A DNA stretch of 64,000 bases from Conoideocrella luteorostrata (Eukaryota; Ascomycota; Sordariomycetes; Hypocreales; Clavicipitaceae): positions 148,010-212,009 of the forward strand of contig JASWJB010000038.1 of assembly GCA_032433595.1 (NCBI GenBank), in the 5' to 3' direction. The position numbers and the translations under genes were made by a program. Below are positions 34,700 through 47,345 of the stretch, piece by piece. The notes beneath the pieces were generated by a model. That model had not been told where the DNA came from and searched no databases. It worked only from the letters and a program-made list of their open reading frames with translations. Every line of letters starts with the position of its first letter. Position 1 is the stretch's first letter.

Positions 34700-37600
34700 T
34701 TATCCCCAGATAGGAATATTTTTATAAGCCGGCGAATTGTAGCTGTGCAAGACCCGATATCGAGGTTTTGACCCGTCTGGGTGAAGGTCCAGGACATCCA
34801 TCCCGGTGGTTTCCGAAAAAGCAGGTCGATGAAGCAACGTTGAGTGTTTGCGCTTCAAAGCCCAGGCCCAAACATCTTCATGTGGTACTTCACATTGGTA
34901 GCGAGCCAGTTCCACCAGGCTTTGGCTCTGTAATAACTTAGTACTAGTTGTGGGACATGTACGGACGTTTTCCTGATCTGTGTTTCCGCCAGGCGAGGAC
35001 CAGTTGTGGCCGGATTCTCGACTGTATTGTCCTCTTGGCCGGCGTGAGAATGAGCTTCGGAGGATGGGCTGGCGTGCTGGCTCTAGCGGAAGCTCTTTGT
35101 ATAGATCTATTAGAACGTATTTAGAGGAGAGTGCGGCTGGATTTTCAGCTTGAGGGGCGACGAGGTCCGGAGCCGACGCTCGTGCTGCCAATGCTCTTTG
35201 GTTGGAGCTGGCGCGCACAGGATATCGTTTCATTCTTTGGCGAGATGAAGCTGTACCAGAGGTGGCGTCGACTCTGGGTGTGGACTGACCCGAAGACGAA
35301 TCGCTGTTTTGAAACCCCGGGCTGGCGACTTTAGTTCCGACTGTGCAAAAGCTTTTGTGTTGCGGCTCGTCTCGAGCAATTGGCACTGGTTTTCGCTTCA
35401 AAGACATCTGTGGTGGAGTCTCGTGTGGAGGGAGCATAGCCATGATTGTTGGGGATGCGTCACCATTGTGAAAGTAGTGGGCTGCCTCTCGTACTGGCCC
35501 AATCAGCGGCACCTCTGGCAAAGATCCTTTTGCGGTCCTCATGCTCTGGGAGCTTGAGGTGCTCCCATAGTTTCTGTTGCCTTTGATTGTCTTAACGCTG
35601 GTGAAGCTATTCAGAGTTTTAATGCTATCAATACTGTTCTGGCTCTTATGACTCTTGGTACTCTCATGGTAATAGCTACTGTCATCATAATGGCTCTCGC
35701 GACTGTAGTTACTCTCGCTGTATTGAGCCCTGCTTTCAACACTGACGATCGTCATGAGTGATTCCGTGCTGACACTACGCTGCTTTGTGAGTCTCATAGA
35801 CGTAGTTGGGAAAGCTTTGCTGTGCTGGTTGAAACGTGTTTCCACCTCCTGGGGCACATTAGGAACGATGGTGATGCCATCATGCAAGGCTAACCTTCTT
35901 GACAAATCATTCGTGTTCTTAGTGCCACGGAAGAGTTTCTGTAGCTTTCCAGCTTTAGAGTCTCCAGCTTCGGCTGTAGAATCTTGTGAAGAAGTGCTGA
36001 TGGTTTTCGTCATACTTTCAGACGTGTTGGTATCGTCACTATCTTCGGATGATCGATGCGAATGGTTTGCCAATTTCCACGAGGTATCGGGTAGAGAAAC
36101 ACTGTGTCCTCGCTGTCGCACTCGAAATGAAAGTCGACGAAGACTACTTGCAGATCTATTCATGAGCGACGGCCGGGCGGATGTTGCCAATTGGTCGTTC
36201 TTGATTTGCCACGTGGAATTGGAACTGTCGGTGACGGCAGCATTTGAGTCCAAGTCTTTGACCGCCCAAGGGGTCTCCTTCGCAATAGCGGGTGTCCAAT
36301 CTGCAAACTCTGTCGCAGGTGTTGAGCTGGATTGAACGGATGCGTTGGAACTGTATGCGCTGTCCGCATTCGATAGTGTTCTCCGCGAGCTGAGAGACGA
36401 TCCTGTCGAGACAAAGCCACTATCTGATCTCGACATGCCCCTCCGAGCACTTGGACTTCGAATCGTATTACTGGAACCTCCGCCTCTACGAGGTTTTGCG
36501 TTCGGGTCGTTTATCACATCTAAAACTTCTTTGGCTGGGTACTCGATGACGGATTCTCCATGATGCGGAACCATTCCTTGGTTCAGACCTTGCTCTCTCG
36601 ACTCTTTCGCCGGTATAAAGGGATGAGATGACAGAGGCCCACGCCCGAAATCATCACGAGGATCCTCCAGAAGTTCCATGAGGCTTGACAATCGTTTATG
36701 AAGGCGCTTGAGGGTCGGGCTCTCAGCCACGGTCAAAGCATCAGCACAAGTAGACTCGCCTGGTTGCGAGGCGGTACGTCTATGACTAGGCATGCCAGAT
36801 TTCTGCAATGTGTCTAGATTTGTTGTTGACTGCGCGGACTCAACAATTGAAAGGTTCGAGGCAGTACGTAGACTGCCACGGGGTGGAACATTGTTATAGT
36901 CTCCGTCTTTGGGAGAAAGACGAGGTGCCGTACAAGTTGTTGGGTTTGCCGGCTTTTTATCTGTGCCATCACCCCGAAAGCCAGGTATGGGTGAAGCATT
37001 CGTGATACGCAACGTACCAAACTTCATTCCACCGAGTTGTCGATAGTCCGATTCACATGGCGTAACAGATCGTTCTTGTTCGTAGCCTTTGGGTAGATTG
37101 GGGAGAGAGAGCTGCTTCTGAACTCTTTTGGTTGCCTTCCGCGCGTCTTTCACGACTTCCGTGCCGGCAAGAACAGACGCAGCCAAAGTGGGCGAGTTCA
37201 AAGTGGTTGGTTTCCTTGATTCATCACAGATCGGCGGTCGTGTAGCAACTCCTGGCGTTTGCATGAATGAACGTCTACGCATGGAGACACACGCGGCGGC
37301 ATGGTCAGTTTCACTAAGAGGAGATGTGAGTGGCTTGACGACCGGATGAGAGAAGTCCGGCTTGCTGGCGTGCGCAAGGAAAAGGCCTTGTCTGGGAGAA
37401 GCATCTCGGTAGTCGGCTAGAAAGCTTGCATTCAGTGGTGAGATTGGGAGTAGGTTCAGCCTAGTGAAGTGTGAGCCTATCCCCCTTCCCTTGGGTTCTT
37501 CGTTTTCAGTGCTGCCACGGCGATGTCAGTAGAGGATATTTCACGAGGGAAGAGGTTCACTACAAACCTATGTCTGCGCAAGTGCTGTAGGCTGAAAGGA

Positions 37601-38130
37601 CTAGCCGGGCTGTCAGCTGCCAATGGCTTAGATCTGGAGACAGGTGTCCGTGATGCAGCCTCGAGAACATGTGGACTTGCTCCTTCATGAGGAACGGCTA
37701 GCCCGGACCGCTGTGATGCGCCTGGACTTTGTAGCTTCAATCCGGGCCTATTTCTACGTTCTGCTAGATTGACTCGCTCTGCTATGCTGAGATTCGGCGA
37801 CTGTGCCTCAGATACCCCTCTTTGAAGCTCATGCTCACGTTCTGCGTTCTCAAGTAATAGATTAGGTAACGAACCGGCAAGGTAAGTATGAGAATCACGA
37901 CTGGTGCCCGACGAAAGGAATTGATCATGGTCGAGGGGGATAAAAGGATGGCTCGACAGGCTAGGATGAGATTTCTTATGCTTCGAAAGCCTATTTGAGA
38001 TCTTCGGTGCCTCCCCATGCACGGCGGTGGTTGCAGTGGTGGTGGTGGTGGTGGTGATGGTGGTGGCTTGACCTTCGAGACACTGCTCAGTGTCCAAGGA
38101 CGTTCTATGATTAGGAGACATGGGCGACAT
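34700..38130 (-). CDS. hypothetical Ser-rich protein, 1107 aa
   Basis: Two minus-strand exons, 37568-38130 and 34700-37460, separated by a 107-bp intron (AG|GTTTGT ... ACTAG|G), join in frame to 1107 aa. I do not recognise the family. The protein is largely low-complexity: rich in Ser, Arg, Thr and Pro, with many RxxS sites and a poly-Thr run (about residues 25-35) encoded by a trinucleotide repeat at about 38033-38065. SHPFIP occurs twice: LSSHPFIPLDHDQ near the N-terminus and LSSHPFIPAKES in exon 2. The C-terminal 60 residues look more ordered (LVELARYQCEVPHEDVWAWALKRKHSTLL ... PRYRVLHSYNSPAYKNIPIWG). Such proteins are often phospho-regulated cortical or signalling proteins, but that is speculation. 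The start ATG is 38130, with a second Met three codons later. Confidence 0.7.
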
Positions 38131-38585
38131 GTTGTAATAGAGCCGGATTCAGTGTAGTAGTATTTCAGCCGCTCGCTCAACTTCCCATCATACCGAGTTC
38201 TCCTTCGTTCGGCCGGGATCAAATGTCATGAGTCCCAGCCACCCCTTGAGGCTTGTACACGATAGTCATGTATGAGGATGTGTGAGGCGGGTGCCTGCAA
38301 ACAAGTACGGGGCGAGGACAAAGAAAGTATTTAACCAAGGTAGAAGAAGGCTCACACAATCACGCGCAGGTGAAAATGCAAACAGGTGCATAGAGGACGA
38401 AACAAAGTGACCCATGTGGCGCGATAGGAGTTAATATTAAATATGGACTGAGAGGACAGCAGAGGACAGTCCGCGGCCGTTAAGCTTTCCGGCGTTGGGG
38501 TATGGGAAGAACGCTCCCGGGACAACCACTGAGGGAATCTAAACAGGATGACGATTATGCATTGCCAGCAAGGACTCCGATGCTA

Positions 38586-38617
38586 GGACAGACAAGGACA
38601 GACAAGGACAGACAGAC
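38586..38617. repeat. GGACAGACAA tandem repeat
   Basis: Three 10-bp units plus a partial fourth. Confidence 0.9.
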
Positions 38618-40368
38618 ATTGACATACCTTTGCGCTTCCACACTCGACGTTCGCCTGCGGCAACAGGCGACCGACTAGAGCACTCCGGTCTTCCCAAAGT
38701 CGGGGGTGAGAGGAGTAACTAGTTACGGAGTACTCCATAGAGGAGAGCAAGAGACACAGCGAGGTGAGAAGCGGTGGAGCCGGTAGGTTCCAAGTTTAAC
38801 ACGGCTAACGTCGTCCCTTCCTCCGTGACTGGTCGGCTGGATGTTGGCTGGGCGTCTCAGATAGTGGGAGGGAGCGTTGCCCCTTCGGCATTGGCTCTGC
38901 GGTGGAAATGCAGCTGCCGAGTCGACGTCTTGGTCTGGTTGACAGCCGGCGTACTTTACGCAACAGGGCGGGCTGAGCAACAGGTTTCGTCGCAGGAGAT
39001 CTTGAAATCCACGTCGGTCTTGCAGGACGAACCGCGTAAGCAAGCTACATTCTTTCCCCGTCGTCTCCTTGCCCGAGCAAGTAACTAATTCGGGCGGCTG
39101 CATGAAGCAGAGACATTGCCGCACAGGTTGCTTGACTACAAAAGATTCATAGTCACTTGCGTCACGCACATGTCATGACGGCTTGGTACTATAGGTACTT
39201 TTCGGTACGGAGTGTTCCCTCAAAACATGGCAAGTAACAAGGTCTGGGGTTGTTTGGGGTTGATGGCTGAGGTCTTTTCGTACTAGCGCCAGGCGTCAGG
39301 CATAACTCCGGGGAGCCCATGTCGTTTTACACGAACGAGCGCAAATGGCGAAACAAGAGAGAGAGTCGCAGGACTGAAATGCCTCAGCACCAACAGGACT
39401 ACCCATGCAAGCACTATTGCCGTCTACTATTCTACACCACGGCATGTGAAAAGCCCGGGTTGTTGTACTGGCGAGACCAACTCTAAGGCGTAATATGAAA
39501 CAAAACCGACTGGCGTTCACCCACCGGCGGCCCCATATCGTACAATAGAATCCGAACTCCGGTCAGGTATCATGCATTGCCAGCTCCTCATACACGAGCA
39601 GATAGTCGATCAATGATCAAACGCCGTCTCGCTAGGGGGTGCGTGCAAACAAATACCGGCTGGAAACTAAGCCGCGCGTAATTCTCCAGAGCTGGGTTCG
39701 CGCAAAAAAAATCTTCTGATGGCGAAGTTCTTCGCCACATATCAACGAGAGTTGGCCGCATTTAATCAAGACGTGGAAAGATGGTGCGCCACACACACAT
39801 AAACAGCAGCACAGCCACGCTGACCTCCGTAGTCTCTCCTGTTGATGTTCAGCGCCATTAACATTAAACAACTGAACCAGTCGCCACCTCTTCAGATGTG
39901 GTGGATGCACGCACGCATAAATGGATGCCTCCGCGATCGCGATTTGTATACGGGGGGGTTTCTTGGGACTGACCATACGCACAATAACCGCCTTTCGGCT
40001 ATTACTCGTCCCCGCGCGAGTTGACGACGGGGCCGTTTCAGTTGAACGGGCCCCCATCACTTCGCTCACGACAAAGTTCGCGTATGCGATATTTTCATGA
40101 GAAAGATGCTAACCCGTTGTGGTGTGTATAGATAACGCAAACGGTTGTACGATAACGAGTTATTGTATGTATACGTCAGGGCACAGCGGATCACACAACT
40201 GCTATGTCGCCGCCACATTTTAAGCTTTCTCCTTCGATTTAGCTAGAGTTTACTGGAATGCGAGTATCCTCGGATGAAAATCGCAACGAGGAACATTTGG
40301 CATTTAGGCCATCCGATCCACGGGATTGCCAGGTTGCAAAATTTGCGTCCCTTACTGCTTGCTGAAGG

Positions 40369-40841
40369 CTAATTCTGTCTTCTCCAAATATGACCCCGTG
40401 ATTCGGAGCGACATGCGTGACTTGTACCATCCCACTTGCCGACATTCGTATGATCACAAGGGCCCAGACCAAGAGGACGGCCAAGATGAGCCGATTTGCA
40501 TTGTAAGCCATAGTGGTACTTTAGAGGACAATGCATATTTCAAACTTAAGCATTGACAGAAGAGCGTTCGTCCAGACTGAACACCGCATAACAGTTCATG
40601 CTTGTGAGCCCACTTGACCCCTCCAGACCCTCGGCACGCGAGTGACGTTGAGGATCTTACGACAAAAAGCTCAGTCAATGAATGTTTTGTTGGGACACTC
40701 ACGGAGCCTTGTATCATTCGTTTGACCTCGTGTGCGAAAGAAGCAAAATCGCTGGCCAAAATGTTGTCGTGTGAGAGATCTGTCACAATTGTGTTGCATC
40801 CGTTGACCTGGGCCTGGTAATCAAACTGACTGGTGCCTTCT
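40369..40841 (-). other. candidate exons of a small Cys-containing protein (incomplete)
   Basis: Two minus-strand segments look protein-like and splice-compatible. Segment one (40703-40841) reads EGTSQFDYQAQVNGCNTIV..., ends with EVKRMIQGS and stops at a GTGAGT donor in phase 0. Segment two (40369-40518) follows a CTAAAG acceptor and gives 49 residues with three Cys (LQCKS, GPCDH, HACRS) before TAG. Joined, they make a 95-residue, four-Cys tail reminiscent of a small secreted protein. I cannot find a start codon or signal peptide exon upstream: an in-frame TGA lies directly before segment one. It may be a broken gene, or chance. Confidence 0.22.
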
Positions 40842-41281
40842 CATGAGCTGTACCTACTTTCGTTAACAAAGCCTTATCCTCATACTTGCCGTGCAGTCTA
40901 TTCAATAGTACAAACTCTAAGGCGCAGGATGGCCAACAGTCTCGAGTATATGCAAGGGGCACAACAACTTGGGACGTCCGGCAGCGCCTCCTTTGATATG
41001 GATGCCCTAAACATAGTTTACTGACCTATAAAATAAGGAGCTCGATTGTGTTGGTTCAATGTTGCTCGTAGTCGTTGTTGTAGAAATCAGTTCGGAAAGC
41101 CGATAAATATTTACATGGTTGCTCGATCAAGTAATGTGAATGCTCCAAAGATAGTCATAAGTTCTGAGTGATGAAATCTCGTCCGGCTCACAAAACGCTA
41201 ACAAAGATTGGGCCGATCGAATAGCTGCACTATCAAAAGGAGGGCATCGTGTGCACAAGTACAGATTCACTCGAATCCATG

Positions 41282-41668
41282 TCACTCACCAATGACGTAG
41301 GTGCAACCTTTGTCGCCTATCCAAACTTCGTGAACCCTCCCAGCATTGACATCAACCCTAGATCCAGCCCCATATGTCACCTTTGCCCTGTCCGGCTCAT
41401 TGGGATACCAGAGGGTTAATTCGCCAGATACGATAAGATGGGTCGTCAGGTCGGAGTGAGAGTGAGCCGGGTAATGGGCATTACTATTACTGTTAGCTGC
41501 CACCTATGGATAACAACTGAGCAATTGGATTTTGCCTATGTGCTTCACCATGCCACCTTAGAAGTGCAAAATTAGCAACCATGGAGACTCGACTTACGGT
41601 GCGTCTGTCCATGTAAAGGCATGTCGGAAGCCCCATGAACGCACTTGCTCCTCGGGCTCGGACCCCAT
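41282..41668 (-). CDS. small single-domain cupin protein
   Basis: A 90-aa cupin in two exons (41598-41668 and 41282-41483) joined inside a Pro codon. The domain is nearly the whole protein: WGFRHAFTWTDAPNAHYPAHSHSDLTTHLIV contains the metal-ligand His residues of cupin motif 1, followed by the GELTLWYP strand, the GAGSRVDVNAGRVHEVWIG segment (motif 2, with the last His ligand) and CTYVIGE. The frame stops at TGA directly after VIGE. That stop overlaps a GTGAGT that could be a 5' splice site, so a further C-terminal exon cannot be excluded. Related fungal and bacterial proteins are about 90-110 aa with unknown substrates. The exon join is well supported by domain continuity. Confidence 0.75.
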
Positions 41669-43088
41669 GATCAAGGGTTGCCACGGTAGTATGTCGCCGG
41701 CAAGGACAGCTCGTTGGTTGCAGTATAGGTGAGATGAAATCGAAATTAAGCGTTGGATGGTTACTATACAGATAGCGATGACTGTACTACAGCGTTGTAG
41801 GTGGGGCTTGAACGAAGCTTGCGGGATGCAATCCAAGATGTCATTGCGAACGACAAAGCTTTGGTGGGCCCCGCATCGCCCCGTTCCGCAGGCAGCCTGC
41901 GATACCGTTGAAATTGTATGTGGTATAAGTAGGGTAGGTAGCAGGCAGGCTCGGTTACATAGGAATAATGGTCTGTAATTTTACTCCGCATATTTAGGAT
42001 TCCCTTGACTAGTTGACTCTATTTGACTAGGAAGTAGGCAGTACTATACTTTTGGATAGGTTAAAACGGGCTGAACTATTGACTAGTAATATGCTGACCA
42101 ACCACCGTCTCCAATGGCCTGAATCTGCTCGTTCCTGCGTGCTCCAGTCGCACTTGCCTTGCCAGTTCTACTGAAATCGTCCTGTCACGTAGCTGACACT
42201 GGCACCACGTAGGCACAAATATTACACTTGACGTTACATCGCTCCTTGCGAAGGCTGTATAGAAAACTTATTAAGTTGGTTGATTTTCTGGTCTGCGCCT
42301 TTGTCCGAAATGACGCCTTCTCAACCAATGTTGTTTTGAATCTCCTGGCATTCTCTACCCACTGCTTTCATTGGCATTCGGACACGCACCAATCACGATC
42401 TGTCGCCCGTACCCTATGCCCAACTCAAATACACAGCCCTCGGTCCCTGGCGGGCCAATACCAACCACGGAACAGGTTGTAGGGCTGTGCTCGACTGACT
42501 GCGGTCATCTTTAAACTAACTAGCCACTTCACTAGTGCAGGAGGATTCATGCTCCGGCTGCAGTTCTCTGCTGGCCGCCAAAGAGGCGCGGTGAGGCGCG
42601 TTAGTGGACATCTGCAGTTAATATTACGGAGCCGACGTCAGGAAGACACACATTCGGGCAGGGAGGACACAGAGGGAGACGGGGCGGAACCAGGCGCCCT
42701 CGCCGTTGCTGTGCTATTACGGAGTAGTAGTCATCAACTCTGATGAAGCAAGAGTGAGGCTGCAGATCCCTGAGCCTCTTTCGCTCCGCATTGAACTGCC
42801 TCGCTGATGCTTCCAGGTTATCATAGTTGGCCAATTTCTCCATCTTCCACATCTGACGAAGGGACATTGCCCATTACTTCAACACTCTTCGTGTGCGTTT
42901 GTCATCGGGCCGGCGACTCTGCTTTCGCCCCGTGTGTCTGTCCCGCATGCATTGACCGTCCCAAGGATAGCAACTGATGTGCTATCATCGGCCTCAGTCG
43001 CTCTCGTCCGCGAGCCACAAACACATCAGGTTCGACTATTGATCGCATCTCGAACCACGCGACACAATTACCCTCCGCTATCGTCATC
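41669..43088. other. intergenic, 1.4 kb
   Basis: Separates the divergent cupin and phospholipase C genes. A TTACGGAGTA motif sits at about 42718-42727. No gene is supported. Confidence 0.55.
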
Positions 43089-45786
43089 ATGTCGTTTTTA
43101 TGTGGTCTACCGGTTGTAAGACGCGATACTCCTGCTTCCACGAGCGCAGACCGTTCCAATCGCTTTGTACACTCACAAGCCTGGAGCACTCTGTTTCGTT
43201 TCGTCCCGTCCCGTCCCTCAGACAAACTAACCTGTGCTCCCTGTTTTAGCGTCGCCGTTTCTTAAGCCGCAAAGCCAACGACGCAGAATCCCCTCGACGG
43301 ACTCGAACAATGTCTATATTTGGCAACACGAATAAGAATGCCCGCCGAGCTCTTGTAAGCATGCTTGGGGTCTCGACACTAATCAACCCGACTGAGGCTG
43401 TATCTCCAACAACAACCACGAAACCAGCCGACGCTGACGTCCACATCAGCAACCAGATGCACGATATTGCCGAAAAGCTATACGAGAACCTGAAGGGCGA
43501 AGATGCCCATCTGTCCAGGGAAAAGTTCTACAAGTTCCTTAAGGAGGTACAATGCGAGCCCGTCGTTCGCGATCTTGACCAGGAGCAGTATGCTGTGTGG
43601 GAATTCCGTCGCGTCTGGCTGGGAGAGTATGATGCAGACGCTGCTGGTCCACCTCCAAACACGGATATGTCTAAATCTCTGTCCAACTATTTTATCAACA
43701 GCAGCCACAATACCTATCTCGATGGCAATCAATTGGCGTCACATAGTACGCCAGAGGCTTATAGAAATGTCAGTGTACCATACCAGAAATGATGACACAG
43801 AACCTCGTACGTACTAACATAGATATTCAAGGTTCTTTCAAGAGGCTGTCGTTGCATCGAAATCGACGTTTGGAATGGAGAGCCAGCTCCAAGTCGAGAG
43901 CGGTCTAAGTCGCCTCATGTACGACATAGCAGAGGCCCATCCAGGACTTCCCAGGTCAACGTGGCCATTGCCGCTTTAGATAGCGTTGAAGAAACCTACA
44001 AATCCGCAAAGCAGTATCTTGGCGAAAAGTCATCTCTACACTCCAGGACCGCTAGCGCCCACAGTCGCACAATGGTGGACGAGCCTTCGCCTAGAACGAG
44101 CGTTCTCAATTTACCAGACACCAAGCAACCATATGACAAATCGGCTATGATCCGTTCAAATGGTGGTCATACAACGCCTTCCCGGCAACCTCGACAGTCA
44201 AGTCCACCCAGGGGCGAACCGATCGTGACTCACGGCCACACTCTTACGATTCCATGCGGTTTTCGAGAGGTGTGCGAAGCGATCAAGGAGTCTGCCTTTG
44301 TGAATAACGATTTGCCAATCATTATCAGTTTGGAGGTGCACGCCGATTGGGACCAACAAGAGATTATGGTACAGATCATGAAGGAGGTATGGCAAGGGCT
44401 TCTCGTGACGGAAGCCCACGAAGACTTTGACCCGAAATTTCGCCTGCCCAAACTACAGGATCTCCAGCGGAAGATCCTGGTGAAAGTTAAGAAAGCACCT
44501 GCCGTTATGGAACCAATTTCTACCACCCAAAAAGCTCAGGAGGGCATAGTGCAGGTCACAACCCAAAGCACTTCGCAAAGCATCGAGGAAAGCATTACAC
44601 AAAACCCATCACAGAGCATGTCTAAAAGTGCACCGGATTTGCTAGCCACGGGTACAAAGGATGATGAATCCTCGTCATTAGAAAGCGATGGTCAACTAAA
44701 GGCGCCTGCGAAATTGGTTTCCACCCCCGTTGCAGCCGACACGTCTCAGGACAGGCTGAATCTCGGTCGTATCTGCCAGAGCCTAGGCGATCTTGCAGTA
44801 TATACTCGCAGCGAACATTTCAAGGCATTCGAGACCAAGGAGGCGAAGAAGCCTGCTCACATATTCTCCATCAGCGAAAAGCGGATTCTTGAGCTGTACC
44901 AAAAAAACCATCGTGACGTGTTTGTCCACAACAAGAATTACTTCATGAGAGCATACCCCGATAAAATGCGAGTTACCAGTTCTAATCTTGACCCAAGTCT
45001 TTTCTGGAGACGAGGGGTTCAAATGGCAGCCATGAATTGGCAAACGATAGACACCGGCATGATGCTCAACCATGGCATGTTCGCAGATGAAAAGGGATGG
45101 GTTCTCAAACCACCTGGGTATCAAAGCTCCGACAAGTTCGCTGAGTCGCACGATGAAGCTGCTCCCGGATTGACACTAGACCTCGGTATAAAGGTATTTG
45201 TTGGACACAACATACCCACTGGGAGCGACGATTCCAATGAAAACCAGCGCAGCGGCAGCGCTATTCGACCATACGTTAAAGTCGAACTTCACGTAGAACG
45301 CTCCGAAAATGTTACTGGCAAAGAGACAGACGAAAACTCATACAAAAAGAGAACAGACGCAGGAAAATCGAACAACCCTAGGTTTGACGAGTCAAAGAAT
45401 CAACTCAACTTTACTGGTATAACCAATGTTGTCCCCGAGCTCAGCTTCGTTCGGTAAGTTTGTCTTGTTTACCTTCCGTCGGAACTCTACTTCGTCACGC
45501 ACAATAGAAACAAAATGTGTCATACTGCGTCTCCGCCATTCTTGCAAACTGCATGCCAGCCTCGTTTAGCTAATTGCTGTGAAACTCCAGATTCCGCATC
45601 CTCGACGATTCTCAAACTCGCAACTCCATCCTAGCGTGGGCCTGCATCCGTCTTGACCGCCTCCGGTCGGGTTATCGCTTCGTTCGACTCATGAGCATGA
45701 AAGGCAGTCCTATCCACCACGGCGGATTATTTGTCAAGATCGATAAGAAGCTGCATGGAGGAAACACCGGGTCCAAGTCAAAGTGA
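43089..45786 (+). CDS. phosphoinositide-specific phospholipase C
   Basis: PI-PLC, which cleaves PIP2 to IP3 and diacylglycerol in calcium signalling. Four exons (43089-43115, 43250-43768, 43832-45453, 45591-45786) join to 787 aa. The 27-nt first exon is inferred from an ATG, a GTAAGA donor and frame agreement; translation could instead begin at Met 43310. Order: short basic N-terminus, partial EF-hand-like region (SREKFYKFLKEVQ), X box (NYFINSSHNTYL with H162; EIDVWNG at 192-198), a Ser-rich insert of about 110 aa, resumption of the X box at THGHTL (H318) through LPIIISLEVHADW, a repetitive Ser/Gln linker, the Y box (LGDLAVYTRSEHF ... NPSLFWRRGVQMAAMNWQT-like sequence) and a C2 domain (IKVFVGHNIP ... 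FVRFRILDDS). Both catalytic His are present. There is no N-terminal PH domain. The family call is firm. Confidence 0.92.
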
Positions 45787-46071
45787 AACAAGCACAACGG
45801 AAATCATGTCCTTTCTCCTCATACCGTATACCTGTCTGCTAGACAGATAACGACATGGATACATCTATTTTCATTTCAGTTCAGTTCATTACATTTTTGC
45901 AACCTGTCTTGGAGGCAGCATAGCCTGGCGTTGGGGGGGGGGGTTTCAATAGTGCTCCATACACTGGATAGATGAACAAGGCTGGTGTTACAGTATGACA
46001 ACCGCGCCGGGAAGGTGCGGTCATTGGCGTGGGTTTATAAGTCGATCATATTGCAATGCATTGTACGGAGT

Positions 46072-46089
46072 ACGGAGCGACGTATTTGA
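46072..46089. repeat. TACGGAGTA motif, tandem
   Basis: GTACGGAGTACGGAGCGA: two 7-bp steps, in the spacer downstream of the phospholipase C gene. Confidence 0.85.
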
Positions 46090-46488
46090 CATTGCAGAGG
46101 TGAAAGTGTCTTGATTGCTATCGACGTCAATCTTATTTCTATCATTTCGGCGGCAAGCTCCGGCATGGGACCCAATAGATTGCATATACGGAGCAGTATT
46201 TCTTCTTTTGCGGTCCATGCCACGATAATACATGTCTCTCCTCATAGAGCTGGCCAGGATATTTTCTCGTCCCTCTTTTTTCCTTTCCTTTTTCCTCCTT
46301 CCCTATCCTTCCGTTGTAAAACAGAAACTAGAGTTGCATTGTGTCGGCTATCAGTCATATATCGACGCTCACGGGAGGAGGATTAATAATCGGGGCTTTC
46401 ATAGAGTATACGATGGCTTGATATGTGCGCATATTCCGCATGGACTTTCAAAAAGAGAATCAAGTTGGTTTCAAATGTGATCTCACAT

Positions 46489-46544
46489 TACCATACCATA
46501 CCATACCAGCACAATGCAATGCAATGCAATGCAGTGCAATGCAA
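46489..46544. repeat. ACCAT and ATGCA pentanucleotide repeats
   Basis: Four ACCAT units (46489-46508) are followed within a few bases by about six ATGCA-type units with one G variant (46512-46544). A TACGGAGTA-type motif comes directly after, at 46549-46562. Confidence 0.85.
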
Positions 46545-46815
46545 ATGGACGGAGTACGGAGCAAAGTGCAAATTTAAGACAAGACAAGGCAACACCGGAC
46601 TATGTGTGCCAGCCAGTCAGTGGTCACTATCAGCGGCCCTAGTCTTTGGAACCGATTTGCCGGGTACGGACCGGCTACTTTAAACTGGGGCCCCTTTTTC
46701 CGACAATTATCGCAGACGCAAGCAACCAAGCCTCCCCCTCCCCTACCCCTACCCCTGGCTTCCCCCCTCCTTGCCTCGCAACTTGCAGGACGCTGGAGCA
46801 CAATATTGTATTGAT

Positions 46816-46846
46816 GTACTCCGTAGTACGGAGTATGTACTCCATA
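46816..46846. repeat. TACTCCGTA/TACGGAGTA inverted cluster
   Basis: A GTACTCCGTAGTACGGAGTA inverted pair with a further GTACTCCATAC copy directly after. Confidence 0.85.
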
Positions 46847-47081
46847 CTAGTATGCAGTTGTATGGTATGACAAGCACCAGTATTCTCGAACATTAGTCTC
46901 GCATGGCGGCCCGTACATCAAAGCGCCCACACATCTGGTCTGTTGGGTCTTGAGGGTTGCAGCATGTCCGGCAGCGTCGATCCCCCAACTCACTAGCCAG
47001 AGCCTGGTCCTGACACTTCTTCCCCGTCATTACTCAATCCACACCTAACTTGGTGTTGTTGTTGGTGGTTAGTTATTGCAC

Positions 47082-47144
47082 TACGGAGTACAGAGAACGG
47101 AGTACGGAGTACTGTACGGATAGTGCAGCTTTATACGGAGTATG
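47082..47144. repeat. TACGGAGTA motif cluster
   Basis: At least four copies in 63 bp, all in the same orientation: TACGGAGTAC, CGGAGTACGGAGTAC, GTACGGAT and TACGGAGTAT. Confidence 0.85.
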
Positions 47145-47294
47145 ATCCGGGCGATAAAGTAGGTAGGTAATATTACCACACTTTTTTTTGTATGGTACAG
47201 TTAAGTACCAACGCTCGTCGTCTTGGGACGCCCGCTAATCACTGCAGTGCCGACCAACAACGAGGACAATGACAATGACGTCGACGACGGCGAC

Positions 47295-47345
47295 GACAAC
47301 AACAACAACAACAACAGCAGCAGCAGCAGCAACAAACTAAGTATC
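47295..47345. repeat. AAC / AGC trinucleotide repeat
   Basis: A run of GAC and AAC units passes into AGC units. It would encode Asp-Asn-Ser in one frame, but no surrounding gene is supported. Confidence 0.8.

Larger units (their letters stand above)
38131..41281. other. intergenic, 3.1 kb
   Basis: Upstream region of the 1107-aa gene and downstream region of the cupin gene. It holds a GGACAGACAA tandem repeat (38586-38617), a TTACGGAGTACTCCATA motif (38724-38740) and a GGTACGGAGT copy near 39205. Two short exon-like segments are listed separately at 40369-40841. No complete gene is supported. Confidence 0.5.
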
